64,000 nt of DNA from Phenylobacterium conjunctum (GTDB taxonomy: Bacteria; Pseudomonadota; Alphaproteobacteria; Caulobacterales; Caulobacteraceae): the NCBI RefSeq assembly GCF_042679085.1, contig NZ_JBHTLQ010000012.1:1-64000 (forward strand). The letters are read 5' to 3'. Positions 43,577 through 52,166 of the stretch are shown in pieces; within the stretch, counting starts at the first letter, position 1, and each line of letters opens with the position of its first letter. Under the pieces are notes generated by a model that did no database searches, was not told the origin of the DNA, and saw nothing but the letters and a program-made list of their open reading frames with translations. Made by a program: the position numbers and the translations under genes.

Positions 43577-44647
43577 ATGGTCGAGGCGATCCAGCCGTCA
43601 GCACAGTCTGCGCGTGCAGAGTTCTTCGCGCGCGGCCAGATTCCACACGACAGGGTTGGGCAACCGATTCTGCGCGCCTGGCTTCGATGCGCGGACATGG
43701 GCCTGGATCATGCCCGGCCGCCCGAGGTCGAGCCGCCGGAAGCCGCCAACATCCGCGAGCTGTGCGAACGGCATGAGCGCCTGCGCCGCCTGTGCCGCCC
43801 GGAACTGGACGCCCTGAACGCAGAGGCGCGCGAGACCGGCGGCATCGCCATCCTGACCAATGCTGAGGGCGTGGTGCTCGACGCCTTCGGGGATTCCAGC
43901 TTCGCCGGCCGCGCCGCCGAGGTCGCCCTGCGGCCCGGGATCGCCTGGAACGAGACCGCCATGGGCGCCAACGCCATCGGCGCCGCCCTGGCCGAACGCC
44001 GGGCCGTCGCCGTACACGGCGGGGAACACTACTACGACGCTCACGGCATCCTGAGCTGCGCCGCCGCGCCGATCCTCGACCCCCGGGGCGCGGTCGTGGG
44101 CGTTCTGGACCTGTCGGCCCATGCGGACATGCAGCGGCTCCACGCGCTCGGGCTGGTCCGTCTGGCGGTGGAGCAGATCGAGCACCGCTTCTTTGCCGGC
44201 GGCATCGAGGGGGCCAGCGTTCTCCGCTTCCACACTGAAGCCGCCCTGGTCGGCGCCGCGCGCGAAGGCGTACTGGTGTTTGACGAAGACCATCGACTGA
44301 TCGGCGCCAACCGCCGGGGCCTGTCCATGCTGCGCCAGGACTGGAGCGCCCTCGACGTCACCACCTTCGCCGACCTGTTCGAGACCGCGCCGGACCTGGG
44401 TGGGGATCTGAAGGAGTGGCGCGCCCACGATGGCGGCCGGTTCCACGGCGTGATGCGCCCCCCGGCGTCTGCGCCCTCCGCCCCCGCCGCCGCGCCGGCG
44501 GCCCGGACGCTGGAAGATGCGGAGTTGGCCATGATGCGGGCCGCCCTGGAGGCCTGCGGCGGCAATGTCAGCGCCGCTGCGCGCCAGCTGGGCGTCCACC
44601 GCAGCACCCTTTATCGCCGGGTGTTCGGGCCGGACCAGGCGAACTGA
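43577..44647 (+). CDS. AcoR-like regulator without the AAA+ domain, 356 aa
   Basis: N-terminal region with GAF-like sensor segment (AILTNAEGVVLDAFGDSSF, GIAWNETAMGANAIGAAL, ILSCAAAPILDPRGAVVGVL), a PAS-like segment (AREGVLVFDEDHRLIGANRR) and a C-terminal Fis-type HTH (EACGGNVSAAARQLGVHRST). These are the ends of an AcoR/sigma-54 activator, but the central AAA+ ATPase with GESGTGKE and GAFTGA is absent; only a Pro/Ala linker is present near residues 296-312. So it should not activate sigma-54. GGAAGG lies before the ATG. Divergent from the aldehyde dehydrogenase, probably its regulator. Confidence 0.88.
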   Translation: MVEAIQPSAQSARAEFFARGQIPHDRVGQPILRAWLRCADMGLDHARPPEVEPPEAANIRELCERHERLRRLCRPELDALNAEARETGGIAILTNAEGVVLDAFGDSSFAGRAAEVALRPGIAWNETAMGANAIGAALAERRAVAVHGGEHYYDAHGILSCAAAPILDPRGAVVGVLDLSAHADMQRLHALGLVRLAVEQIEHRFFAGGIEGASVLRFHTEAALVGAAREGVLVFDEDHRLIGANRRGLSMLRQDWSALDVTTFADLFETAPDLGGDLKEWRAHDGGRFHGVMRPPASAPSAPAAAPAARTLEDAELAMMRAALEACGGNVSAAARQLGVHRSTLYRRVFGPDQAN

Positions 44648-44998
44648 TCAGCCCAGGGCGGCGGCGTAGTCCTGGGGCTTGAAGCCCACCAGCAGCCGGT
44701 CGCCGAGATCGAGCACCGGGCGCTTGATCATCGAGGGCTGGGCCAGCATCAGCCGGATCGCCTTGGCCTCATCGAGGTCGGCCTTGTCAGCGTCCGGCAG
44801 CTTGCGGAAGGTCGTGCTGGCGGTGTTCAGCAACACCTTCCAGCCGACCTTGCCGGCCCAGACCTCCAGGGTCGGCTGATCGATCCCCTCGACCTTGTAG
44901 TCGTGGAAGCGGACGGCGACGCCGTGGTCATCCAGCCAGGTGCGCGCCTTCTTCATCGTGTCGCACGCCTTGATCCCGTAGATCGTCGCCTGGCCCAT
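44648..44998 (-). CDS. Spx/ArsC-like protein (YffB type), 116 aa
   Basis: A thioredoxin-fold protein of the ArsC/Spx/YffB group. IYGIKACDTMKKARTWLDD carries the conserved single Cys, followed by STTFRKLP and the C-terminal PSMIKRPVLDLGDRLLVGF. There is one cysteine at the active-site loop, so arsenate-reductase activity is doubtful. The ATG at 44998 has GGAGGG upstream; a start 12 bases earlier (44999-45010) also has AAGGAG. Convergent with the regulator, with stops adjacent in TGATCA. Confidence 0.88.
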   Translation of the reverse strand: MGQATIYGIKACDTMKKARTWLDDHGVAVRFHDYKVEGIDQPTLEVWAGKVGWKVLLNTASTTFRKLPDADKADLDEAKAIRLMLAQPSMIKRPVLDLGDRLLVGFKPQDYAAALG

Positions 44999-45142
44999 GT
45001 CGCCCTCCATTCGAGGCGATCTCCTTGCCAGGATTCGCCGCCTCACCGTGCTTCAGGCATGGACAAGTCTTGATCAGACGCCCATTTCAAAGCTCCCGAA
45101 CATCCGGCGCATCTCGCGCCGCCTAGTCCGAAGAGAAGACCC

Positions 45143-46993
45143 ATGCCCGCCTATCGCTCGCGCACCTCGACCCATGGCCGCAACATGGCTGGCGCCCGGG
45201 GCCTCTGGCGCGCGACGGGGATGAAGGACGCAGACTTCGGCAAGCCGATTATCGCGGTGGTGAACTCCTTCACCCAGTTCGTGCCCGGCCACGTGCACCT
45301 GAAGGACCTGGGCCAGATGGTCGCCCGCGAGATCGAGGCGGCCGGCGGCGTGGCCAAGGAGTTCAACACCATCGCGGTGGATGACGGCATCGCCATGGGC
45401 CACGACGGCATGCTGTACAGCCTGCCCTCCCGCGACCTGATCGCCGACAGTGTCGAGTACATGTGCAACGCGCACACGGTCGACGCGATGGTCTGCATCT
45501 CCAACTGCGACAAGATCACGCCCGGCATGCTGATGGCCGCGCTGCGCCTGAACATCCCGGCGGTCTTCGTGTCCGGCGGGCCGATGGAAGCCGGCAAGGT
45601 CGTCCTGAAAGGCAAGGAGGTCGCCCTCGACCTCGTGGACGCCATGGTCGCGGCCGCCGACGAGGCGGTGTCGGACGAAGAGGTCGAGAAGATCGAGCGC
45701 TCGGCCTGCCCGACCTGCGGCTCCTGCTCGGGCATGTTCACGGCCAACTCGATGAACTGCCTCACTGAGGCCCTGGGCCTGTCCCTGCCCGGCAACGGGT
45801 CGGCCCTGGCCACCCACGCCGACCGTCAGCGCCTGTTCCTGGAAGCCGGCCGCACCATCGTCGACATCACCCGCCGCTACTATGAGCAGGACGATGAGAC
45901 CGTGCTGCCGCGCAGCGTCGCCAGCTTCAAGGCCTTCGAAAACGCCATGAGCCTGGATATCGCCATGGGCGGCTCGACCAATACGGTCCTGCACCTCCTG
46001 GCGGCGGCGCATGAGGCCGGCGTCGACTTCACCATGGCCGACATCGATCGGCTGTCGCGCAAGGTGCCCTGCCTGTCCAAGGTCGCGCCCGCCAAGGCCG
46101 ACGTGCACATGGAAGACGTCCACCGGGCCGGCGGCGTCATGGCCATCCTGGGCGAACTGGAGCGGGGCGGCCTGCTGCACACCGATCTGCCCACCGTCCA
46201 TACCCCGACCCTGGGTGAGGCCCTGGCCCGCTGGGATATCGGCCGCACCAACAGCGAGGACGTGCGCACCTTTTTCCGCGCCGCCCCGGGCGGCGTGCCG
46301 ACCCAGACTGCCTTCAGCCAGTCCCGCCGCTGGGAAGAGTTGGATCTGGACCGCGCAGGCGGCGTGATCCGCGACGTCGAGAACGCCTTCTCCAAAGACG
46401 GCGGCCTGGCGGTGCTGAAGGGCGACCTCGCCCCGGAAGGCTGCATCGTCAAGACGGCCGGCGTCGACGAGAGCATCCTGAAGTTCTCCGGCCCGGCCAA
46501 GGTCTATGAGAGCCAGGACGCGGCCGTCAGCGCCATCCTGACCGGCAAGGTCGTGGCGGGCGACGTGGTGGTGATCCGCTACGAAGGTCCGCGCGGCGGG
46601 CCGGGCATGCAGGAAATGCTCTATCCGACCAGCTATCTGAAATCGAAGGGCCTAGGGAAGGCCTGCGCCCTGATCACCGATGGCCGGTTCTCCGGCGGCA
46701 CCTCTGGTCTGTCCATCGGCCACGTCTCGCCGGAAGCGGCCGAGGGCGGCCTGATCGCCCTCGTCGAGAACGGCGACATGATCGACATCGACATCCCGAA
46801 CCGCGGCATCAGCCTGCGGGTCGGCGCGGAGGTGATCGCCAAGCGTCGGGCGGCCCAGGAGGCCCGCGGCAAGGACGCCTGGACCCCGGCCGAGCCGCGC
46901 CACCGCAAGGTCTCCACCGCCCTGCGCGCCTACGCCGCCTTCACCACCAGCGCCGCGCGCGGCGCGGTGCGCGACGTCGATCAGAAGCGATAA
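45143..46993 (+). CDS. ilvD: Dihydroxy-acid dehydratase
   Basis: Converts dihydroxy acids to 2-oxo acids in valine, isoleucine and pantothenate synthesis; its valine-branch product is the panB substrate. Fe-S ligands include Cys122 in NCDKITPG and Cys195 in PTCGSCSGMF; ending motifs are GRFSGGTSGLSIGHVSPEA. 616 aa, the typical [4Fe-4S] type length. A leader attenuator is not seen in the 96 bases upstream. It is followed by a hairpin that overlaps the end of the MocR gene. Confidence 0.97.
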   Translation: MPAYRSRTSTHGRNMAGARGLWRATGMKDADFGKPIIAVVNSFTQFVPGHVHLKDLGQMVAREIEAAGGVAKEFNTIAVDDGIAMGHDGMLYSLPSRDLIADSVEYMCNAHTVDAMVCISNCDKITPGMLMAALRLNIPAVFVSGGPMEAGKVVLKGKEVALDLVDAMVAAADEAVSDEEVEKIERSACPTCGSCSGMFTANSMNCLTEALGLSLPGNGSALATHADRQRLFLEAGRTIVDITRRYYEQDDETVLPRSVASFKAFENAMSLDIAMGGSTNTVLHLLAAAHEAGVDFTMADIDRLSRKVPCLSKVAPAKADVHMEDVHRAGGVMAILGELERGGLLHTDLPTVHTPTLGEALARWDIGRTNSEDVRTFFRAAPGGVPTQTAFSQSRRWEELDLDRAGGVIRDVENAFSKDGGLAVLKGDLAPEGCIVKTAGVDESILKFSGPAKVYESQDAAVSAILTGKVVAGDVVVIRYEGPRGGPGMQEMLYPTSYLKSKGLGKACALITDGRFSGGTSGLSIGHVSPEAAEGGLIALVENGDMIDIDIPNRGISLRVGAEVIAKRRAAQEARGKDAWTPAEPRHRKVSTALRAYAAFTTSAARGAVRDVDQKR

Positions 46994-47005
46994 GGCCGCC
47001 TCTAC

Positions 47006-47038
47006 GACCCGCCGAAGGCCTCAGGGCCGCGGCGGGTC
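47006..47038 (+). terminator. Hairpin after ilvD
   Basis: GACCCGCCG (47006-47014) and CGGCGGGTC (47030-47038) form a perfect 9-bp stem; the loop carries a second small stem GGCC TCAG GGCC. It overlaps the 3' end of the convergent MocR gene by 18 bases. No T run. Confidence 0.5.
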
Positions 47039-48412
47039 CTGCGCCACCAGTTCGGCGATCCGCATCAGGGCTGTGGTGAGGACGTCTTGCGTCTCAGGTC
47101 CGCCCAGGGAGATCCGGACGCCGTTGCGCGTCTCGGGCCCCGTCGCGAAGGCTTCGGCGCCGACCAGGGACAGACCACGCTGCTGGCCCGCCCGCCGCAG
47201 GCTGTCGCCATCCCAGGCCGATGGAAGATCAAGCCAGACATGCAGGCTTTCCTCGGCCGCTGCATAGGCCTGGGGCAGAATACGCCGGGCGATGGCGCAA
47301 CGGGCGCGCGCCTCTCGCCGAACTCCGGCCAGCAAATGCTCGGCCCGACCGTCGCGCACCCAGGCCGTGGCCATGGCCGCCATCAGCGGGGGCGGCATGA
47401 GCGCAATGGCGCGTAGGGCGTCGCCCACGCGCTCGCCCTCTTCCCCTTCCGGCACCGCGAGGTAGGCGATCCGCAGGCCGGGCGTCAGGGTCTTGGCCAG
47501 GGTCGCCAGATAGAAGGTGCGCTCGGGGGCGAAGCTGCCGACCGAGGCTGGCGGCGCCTCCAGGAGGCGGCTGTAGGGATCATCCTCGACAATCCAGGCG
47601 CCGGCCGCCCGCGCGACCTCAGCGATCGCCTGCCGTCGCTCAGGGCTGGTGGTTGAGGCCGTGGGGTTCTGCAGGGTGGGCACCAGGTAAATCAGCTTCG
47701 GCGCCGCATCCCGACAGAGCCTGGCCAGATCCTCCGGCAGAAACCCGTCGGCGTCGGCCGGACAGGCCAACAGCCGCAGGCCGAAACGCTCCGCGACCTG
47801 GCGGAACCCCGGATAGGTCAGGGGCTCGACCACCACGGCGTCGCCGGGCGCGCACAGCGCCCCAAGGATGGCGCTGAGAGCAGCCTGGGCGCCTGGGGCG
47901 ACGAGCACACGCGCGGGCGGGACATCAGCCAGGCAGGGGGAAATCCAGGCCGCCCCCGCCAACTGTTGCCCCGGCGCGCCGGCCCCAGGGTGGTAGGCCA
48001 TCAGCCGCGCGGCGTCATGCCGCTGCATCAGGTCGACTGTGGTGTCCCGTATCATGTCGGCCAGGGACACGCCCGCCGGGGCCGGGGGCAGGTTCATGCT
48101 GAGGTCAATACGGCCGGGATCGTCCTGCAGAGCGTCGGCCCTGACAAAGGTGCCCCGCCCGACCGCGCCGTCCAGCCAGCCCCGCCGGCCCGCCTCGCTG
48201 TAGGCGCGGGTGACGGTGGTGATGTCCACGCCCAGCCGATCCGCCACCGCCCGCTGGGGCGGCAGCCTGTCGCCGGCCTGAAGCGCCCCTGACCGGATCG
48301 CGTCTTCCAGCGCCCTGAGTATGGACTTGTAGAGGGGCCCGTCACCTCGGCGGACGGAGGACAGCCAGGAGTCAGGTCGGGGAGCCAAGCTTGATGCTCG
48401 CGAGAAATCCAT
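47021..48412 (-). CDS. MocR-type regulator (GntR HTH fused to aminotransferase fold), 463 aa
   Basis: An N-terminal winged helix (KSILRALEDAIRSGALQAGD, RLPPQRAVADRLGVDITTVT) is fused to a fold-type-I aminotransferase domain with PLP lysine in YLATLAKTLTPGLRIAYL. MocR proteins sense PLP or amino-type ligands and often control a divergent neighbour. I give the ATG at 48412 (MDFSRAS); a second in-frame ATG at 48427 exists. No ribosome binding site is seen for either, and a TATATT 7 bases upstream suggests a leaderless message. The 34-bp palindrome overlaps both start codons. Confidence 0.9.
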   Translation of the reverse strand: MDFSRASSLAPRPDSWLSSVRRGDGPLYKSILRALEDAIRSGALQAGDRLPPQRAVADRLGVDITTVTRAYSEAGRRGWLDGAVGRGTFVRADALQDDPGRIDLSMNLPPAPAGVSLADMIRDTTVDLMQRHDAARLMAYHPGAGAPGQQLAGAAWISPCLADVPPARVLVAPGAQAALSAILGALCAPGDAVVVEPLTYPGFRQVAERFGLRLLACPADADGFLPEDLARLCRDAAPKLIYLVPTLQNPTASTTSPERRQAIAEVARAAGAWIVEDDPYSRLLEAPPASVGSFAPERTFYLATLAKTLTPGLRIAYLAVPEGEEGERVGDALRAIALMPPPLMAAMATAWVRDGRAEHLLAGVRREARARCAIARRILPQAYAAAEESLHVWLDLPSAWDGDSLRRAGQQRGLSLVGAEAFATGPETRNGVRISLGGPETQDVLTTALMRIAELVAQDPPRP

Positions 48413-48438
48413 GCAATATATCCACATTGCATGGATTT
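48405..48438. promoter_or_regulatory. 34-bp palindromic operator in the MocR/DUF983 interval
   Basis: AAATCCATGCAAT (48405-48417), spacer ATATCCAC, ATTGCATGGATTT (48426-48438): perfect 13-bp arms. Both possible MocR start codons lie inside it, and the AT-rich spacer contains candidate -10 boxes on both strands. It is most likely the MocR autoregulatory site and may also control the divergent gene 30 bases away. Confidence 0.8.
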
Positions 48439-48467
48439 AAGCTCCAGACAATCCAGGACCGCCGCCC

Positions 48468-48887
48468 ATGACTGACATCTCCACAGGCCCGACCTCGCTC
48501 AGCGCCGGCCTCCGCTGCCGGTGCCCCCGCTGCGGCCAGGGCGGACTGTATTCGGGGTTCCTGAAGATCGCTGAGGCGTGTGAGGTGTGCGACCTGGCGT
48601 TCGATTTCGCCGAACCCGCGGATGGCCCCGCCTTCTTCGTCATGACAGGTGTGGGAATCGCGGTCATCGCCGCCTGGGCGGTGTGGGTGGTCGCTGCGCA
48701 GCCGCCGGTCTGGGCGCAGTTCGTCACCGTCTTCCCCGCCCTGCTGGGCGGGTGCCTGGCCACCTTGCGGCCGGTCAAGGCCTGGCTGGTGGCCGAGCAG
48801 TACGTTCGCAAGGCCGGCGAGGCGCAATGGCTGAGCACCGGCGCCCACGGCAAGGCGCCGGCCAGCTACAAGCGCAAGGGCTGGTAG
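48468..48887 (+). CDS. DUF983 family membrane protein, 139 aa
   Basis: Two CxxC knuckles, RCRCPRCGQGGLYSGFLKI and CEVCDLAF, precede two hydrophobic helices (about 58-76 and 82-98), the standard DUF983 plan. Some DUF983 genes sit with cytochrome oxidase genes; here the neighbour is a MocR regulator. A role in metal or redox chemistry at the membrane is possible but unproven. The ATG at 48468 lacks a strong binding site (CCGCCC precedes). Convergent with guaA, 28 bases apart. Confidence 0.87.
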   Translation: MTDISTGPTSLSAGLRCRCPRCGQGGLYSGFLKIAEACEVCDLAFDFAEPADGPAFFVMTGVGIAVIAAWAVWVVAAQPPVWAQFVTVFPALLGGCLATLRPVKAWLVAEQYVRKAGEAQWLSTGAHGKAPASYKRKGW

Positions 48888-48888
48888 T

Positions 48889-48907
48889 CCGCGGCCCGAG
48901 GGCGCGG
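48889..48907. terminator. GC hairpin between the DUF983 gene and guaA
   Basis: CCGC and GCCC (48889-48897, one bulged G) pair with GGGC and GCGG (48900-48907). It lies between the two converging stops, so it could serve either gene. Confidence 0.45.
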
Positions 48908-48915
48908 CTAGCGGC

Positions 48916-50478
48916 CTATTCCCACTCGATGGTGCCAGGGGGCTTCGAGGTCACGTCGTAGACGACGCGGTTCACGCCGCGGACCTCGTTGATGATCCGC
49001 GTCGCGCAGCGGCCCAGGACCTCCCAGGGGAACTCGAAGAAGTCGGCGGTCATACCGTCGGTGGAGGTCACCGCGCGCAGGGCCAGCACATCCTCATAGG
49101 TGCGCGCGTCGCCCATGACGCCGACGGTTTTCACCGGCAGCAGCACGGCGAAGGCCTGCCAGATGCTGTCGTAGAGGCCCGCCTTGCGGATCTCGTCCAG
49201 ATAGATGGCGTCGGCCTGCTGCAGGACGGCGACCTTCTCGGGCGTGATCTCGCCGGGGATGCGGATGGCCAGACCCGGGCCCGGGAACGGGTGGCGGCCG
49301 ACAAAGGCCGGCGGCAGGCCGAGCTCAACGCCCAGCGCCCGGACCTCGTCCTTGAACAGTTCGCGCAAGGGTTCGACCAGCTTCAGCTTCATGTAGTCCG
49401 GCAGGCCGCCGACATTGTGGTGGCTCTTGATCACCGCGCTGGGGCCGCCCTTGGCCGAGACGCTTTCGATCACGTCGGGATAGAGGGTGCCCTGGGCCAG
49501 GAAACTCGCGCCCTCGATCTTGGCGCTCTCGCGGTCGAAGACGTCGATGAACAGCTTGCCGATGGTCTTGCGCTTGGTCTCGGGATCCGAGACGCCCTTG
49601 AGCGCGCCCAGGAATTCCTCACCGGCGTCAACGTGCACCAGCGGGATGTTGTAGTGGTCGCGGAACATGGTCACGACCTGCTCGCCCTCGTTCTGACGCA
49701 GGAGGCCAGTGTCGACGAACACACAGGTCAGCTGGTCGCCGATCGCTTCGTGGATCAGGACCGCCGCCACTGAGGAATCGACGCCGCCGGACAGGCCGCA
49801 GATCACCTTCTCGGAGCCCACCTGGGCGCGGATCTTTTCCACCATCTCCTGGCGGAACGAGGCCATGGTCCAGTCGCCCTTCAGGCCCGCGATCTTGTGG
49901 GTGAAGTTGCGCAGCATCAGCGCGCCACGCGGCGTATGGGCCACTTCCGGGTGGAACTGGATGCCATAGAAGCGACGGCCCTCGTCGGCGATCACCGCAT
50001 AGGGCGAGCCCTCGGACGAAGCCACCACATGGAAGCCCTGCGGGATGGCGGTGATCTTGTCACCGTGGCTCATCCAGACGGTCTCTTTCGCGCCGATCTC
50101 GCCCAGGCCAGCCAGCAGCGGGCTCTCACGCTCGATCAGGATCTCGGCCCGGCCGAACTCACGGGAGTGGCCGCCCTCGACCTTGCCGCCCAGCTCCGAG
50201 ACCATGGTCATCTCGCCGTAGCAGATGCCCAGCACCGGCACGCCGAGTTCGAAGACCTTGTGGGTCACCGACGGGCTCTCGTCCTCATGCACGCTGGCGG
50301 GACCGCCGGACAGGATCACGGCCTTGGGGCCGAAGGCCTCCAGCATGCCCTCCACCTTGTCGTAGGGATGGATCTCGCAATAGACGCCGCTCTCGCGCAG
50401 GCGGCGCGCGATCAGCTGGGTCACCTGGCTGCCGAAATCGACGATCAGGACGCGTTCGTGGGCGGGGGTCTGGGTCAT
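48916..50478 (-). CDS. guaA: GMP synthase (glutamine-hydrolysing)
   Basis: Amidates XMP to GMP. N-terminal class I glutamine amidotransferase with nucleophile Cys86 in VLGICYGEMTM (the usual text is GxCYGMQ) and catalytic His in IQFHPEVAHT; ATP-pyrophosphatase P-loop GLSGGVDSSVAAVL; C-terminal dimerisation domain ending KPPGTIEWE, the conserved tail. 520 aa. The last gene of the guaB-MAPEG-rsmB-guaA run, 7 bases after the methyltransferase gene. Confidence 0.97.
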   Translation of the reverse strand: MTQTPAHERVLIVDFGSQVTQLIARRLRESGVYCEIHPYDKVEGMLEAFGPKAVILSGGPASVHEDESPSVTHKVFELGVPVLGICYGEMTMVSELGGKVEGGHSREFGRAEILIERESPLLAGLGEIGAKETVWMSHGDKITAIPQGFHVVASSEGSPYAVIADEGRRFYGIQFHPEVAHTPRGALMLRNFTHKIAGLKGDWTMASFRQEMVEKIRAQVGSEKVICGLSGGVDSSVAAVLIHEAIGDQLTCVFVDTGLLRQNEGEQVVTMFRDHYNIPLVHVDAGEEFLGALKGVSDPETKRKTIGKLFIDVFDRESAKIEGASFLAQGTLYPDVIESVSAKGGPSAVIKSHHNVGGLPDYMKLKLVEPLRELFKDEVRALGVELGLPPAFVGRHPFPGPGLAIRIPGEITPEKVAVLQQADAIYLDEIRKAGLYDSIWQAFAVLLPVKTVGVMGDARTYEDVLALRAVTSTDGMTADFFEFPWEVLGRCATRIINEVRGVNRVVYDVTSKPPGTIEWE

Positions 50479-50485
50479 GGCGGCC

Positions 50486-51766
50486 TCAGGCTTTCGAGCG
50501 CTCCAGCACCGCGACGAAGAAGCCGTCGGTGTCGGTGCTGGCGGGGGACAGGCGGATATGACCCGCGGGCGTGAGGAACCGGGCGAGCGCCGGATCCTCC
50601 GTGGCGGGCTTCAGGGTGAACTGGGTGTTGCGGGCGAGGAAGGCGTCGACCCGGTCCTCGTCCTCCTGCGGCAGCACGGAGCAGGTGACATAGACGATGC
50701 GGCCGCCGGGCTTGGCGAAGGTCGCGCCGAGGTCCAGCACAAGGTCCTGGTCGGCCATGCGCTTGGCGAGCGTGTCCGGCGTCAGGCGCCACTTGGTGTC
50801 GGGATGCCTGCGCCAGGCGCCCGTGCCGGTGCAGGGCGCGTCGATGAAGACCACGTCCATCTTGCCCTCGAGCCCCTTCAAGGGGTCGGGGTTCACCGGC
50901 GAGCGGATCTGCAGGTTGCGCACGCCGGCGCGGTCGCCCCGACGGATGGTGTCGGCCAAGCGGCGCGGGTCGCTGTCATAGGCGTAGATCTGGCCGGTGG
51001 ACCCCATGGCCGCAGCCAGGGCCAAGGTCTTGCCACCGCCGCCGGCGCACAGGTCAAGCACCTGCTTACCGCGCACCTCGCCGGCGCAGGCCGCGGCGAT
51101 CTGGGAGCCGAGGTCCTGAACTTCGAACCAGCCCTTGGAGAAGGCCGGAATGGTCTCGACCGCGCCCGCCCGCTCGGTGGGGTTCGGCGCAGGAATGCGG
51201 AAGGCGGTGGGCAGCACGCCAGCGGCTTGGGCCTTCAGCGGCGCGAGCGCCTTGGCGGCGCGCTCCGGATCGGACTTCAAGAGGTTGACCCGCAGGTCGA
51301 CGGGGGCGCGGGCCGACAGGGCCGCCCCCTCCTCCGCCGCACGGTCCGCGAAGGCGCGCACGAAGTCGGCTTCCAACCAGTCGGGGATATCGGCGCGGAT
51401 GGCGACCGGCGCATCAGCCAAGTCGCGCGGCGCAGCCAGGGCCGCCATCTCCGCATCGGTCAGGGCGCCCGGGCCATGGGGTTCGTCGGCGCAGGCCTCC
51501 GCGATGCGGTCCAGGGCCCAGCCCCAGTCGAAGGCGAGCGCGCCCAGCACCGCGGCGCGGACGCTGTCGTCGCCCATCCTCCAGCCGAGCGACCGGCGGC
51601 GGCGCATGGTGTCGAGCACCAGGCCGGAGACAAAAGCGCGGTCCTTGGAGCCTGCGAAGCGCGAGGCGTCGCCCCAGGCCTTCAGCGCCATCTTCACCGG
51701 ACGGTGACGCGTCTCGACCTCGGTCAGAACCTCGATGGCCGCGGAGATCCGGCCGCCGTCACGCAA
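50486..51766 (-). CDS. RsmB/NOP-family RNA cytosine-C5 methyltransferase, 426 aa
   Basis: A SAM-dependent methyltransferase for rRNA or tRNA cytosines. SAM motif VLDLCAGGGGKTLALAAAM; catalytic motifs DAPCTGTGAWRRHPD and VYVTCSVLPQEDE with the two expected cysteines; an N-terminal RNA-binding helical region. The start MRDGGRISAAIEVL uses a TTG at 51764-51766, overlapping the MAPEG gene by 8 bases; no nearby ATG fits. It lies in the guanine-nucleotide gene run, as in some Caulobacterales. Confidence 0.9.
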   Translation of the reverse strand: MRDGGRISAAIEVLTEVETRHRPVKMALKAWGDASRFAGSKDRAFVSGLVLDTMRRRRSLGWRMGDDSVRAAVLGALAFDWGWALDRIAEACADEPHGPGALTDAEMAALAAPRDLADAPVAIRADIPDWLEADFVRAFADRAAEEGAALSARAPVDLRVNLLKSDPERAAKALAPLKAQAAGVLPTAFRIPAPNPTERAGAVETIPAFSKGWFEVQDLGSQIAAACAGEVRGKQVLDLCAGGGGKTLALAAAMGSTGQIYAYDSDPRRLADTIRRGDRAGVRNLQIRSPVNPDPLKGLEGKMDVVFIDAPCTGTGAWRRHPDTKWRLTPDTLAKRMADQDLVLDLGATFAKPGGRIVYVTCSVLPQEDEDRVDAFLARNTQFTLKPATEDPALARFLTPAGHIRLSPASTDTDGFFVAVLERSKA

Positions 51767-52163
51767 GGAAGATCGCCGCCACGATCATGACGATCCCCGC
51801 CATGCTGACGAACCAGGCCAGCGTCCGGACCCCGGTCACGCCCAGGGCGTAGAGCGGCACATAGACCGCGCGCCCGGCCACGTAGAGCACGCCGCCCCAC
51901 AGGGTCAGCGGGCCGGTCTTGGCGACCAGATAGGCGGCGAAGGTGGCCGCCACAAAGAAGGGAAAGGTCTCCTGGAAGTTCCGATAGGCGCGGTCCAGGC
52001 GACCGGCGACGCCGGTGAGCGCGCGGTGCTCGTCGCGCGGGCCCGCCGCCCACTTCAGGTCCTGTTCGGGATGCAGGCGCGCCGCCAGCGTCGCCCAGAG
52101 CAACTGGACGATGCCGACGACGACCGCCGCCCCGATGAGCAGGAGTTCTGGCGCCGCGTTCAT
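51759..52163 (-). CDS. MAPEG family membrane protein, 134 aa
   Basis: Four hydrophobic helices with the motif AYRNFQETFPFFVAATFAAY, characteristic of MAPEG proteins (glutathione- and eicosanoid-metabolism related in animals; undefined in most bacteria). ATG start, 3 bases after the guaB stop. It is translationally close to both guaB and the methyltransferase, though no purine role is known. Confidence 0.9.
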   Translation of the reverse strand: MNAAPELLLIGAAVVVGIVQLLWATLAARLHPEQDLKWAAGPRDEHRALTGVAGRLDRAYRNFQETFPFFVAATFAAYLVAKTGPLTLWGGVLYVAGRAVYVPLYALGVTGVRTLAWFVSMAGIVMIVAAIFLA

Positions 52164-52166
52164 GGT

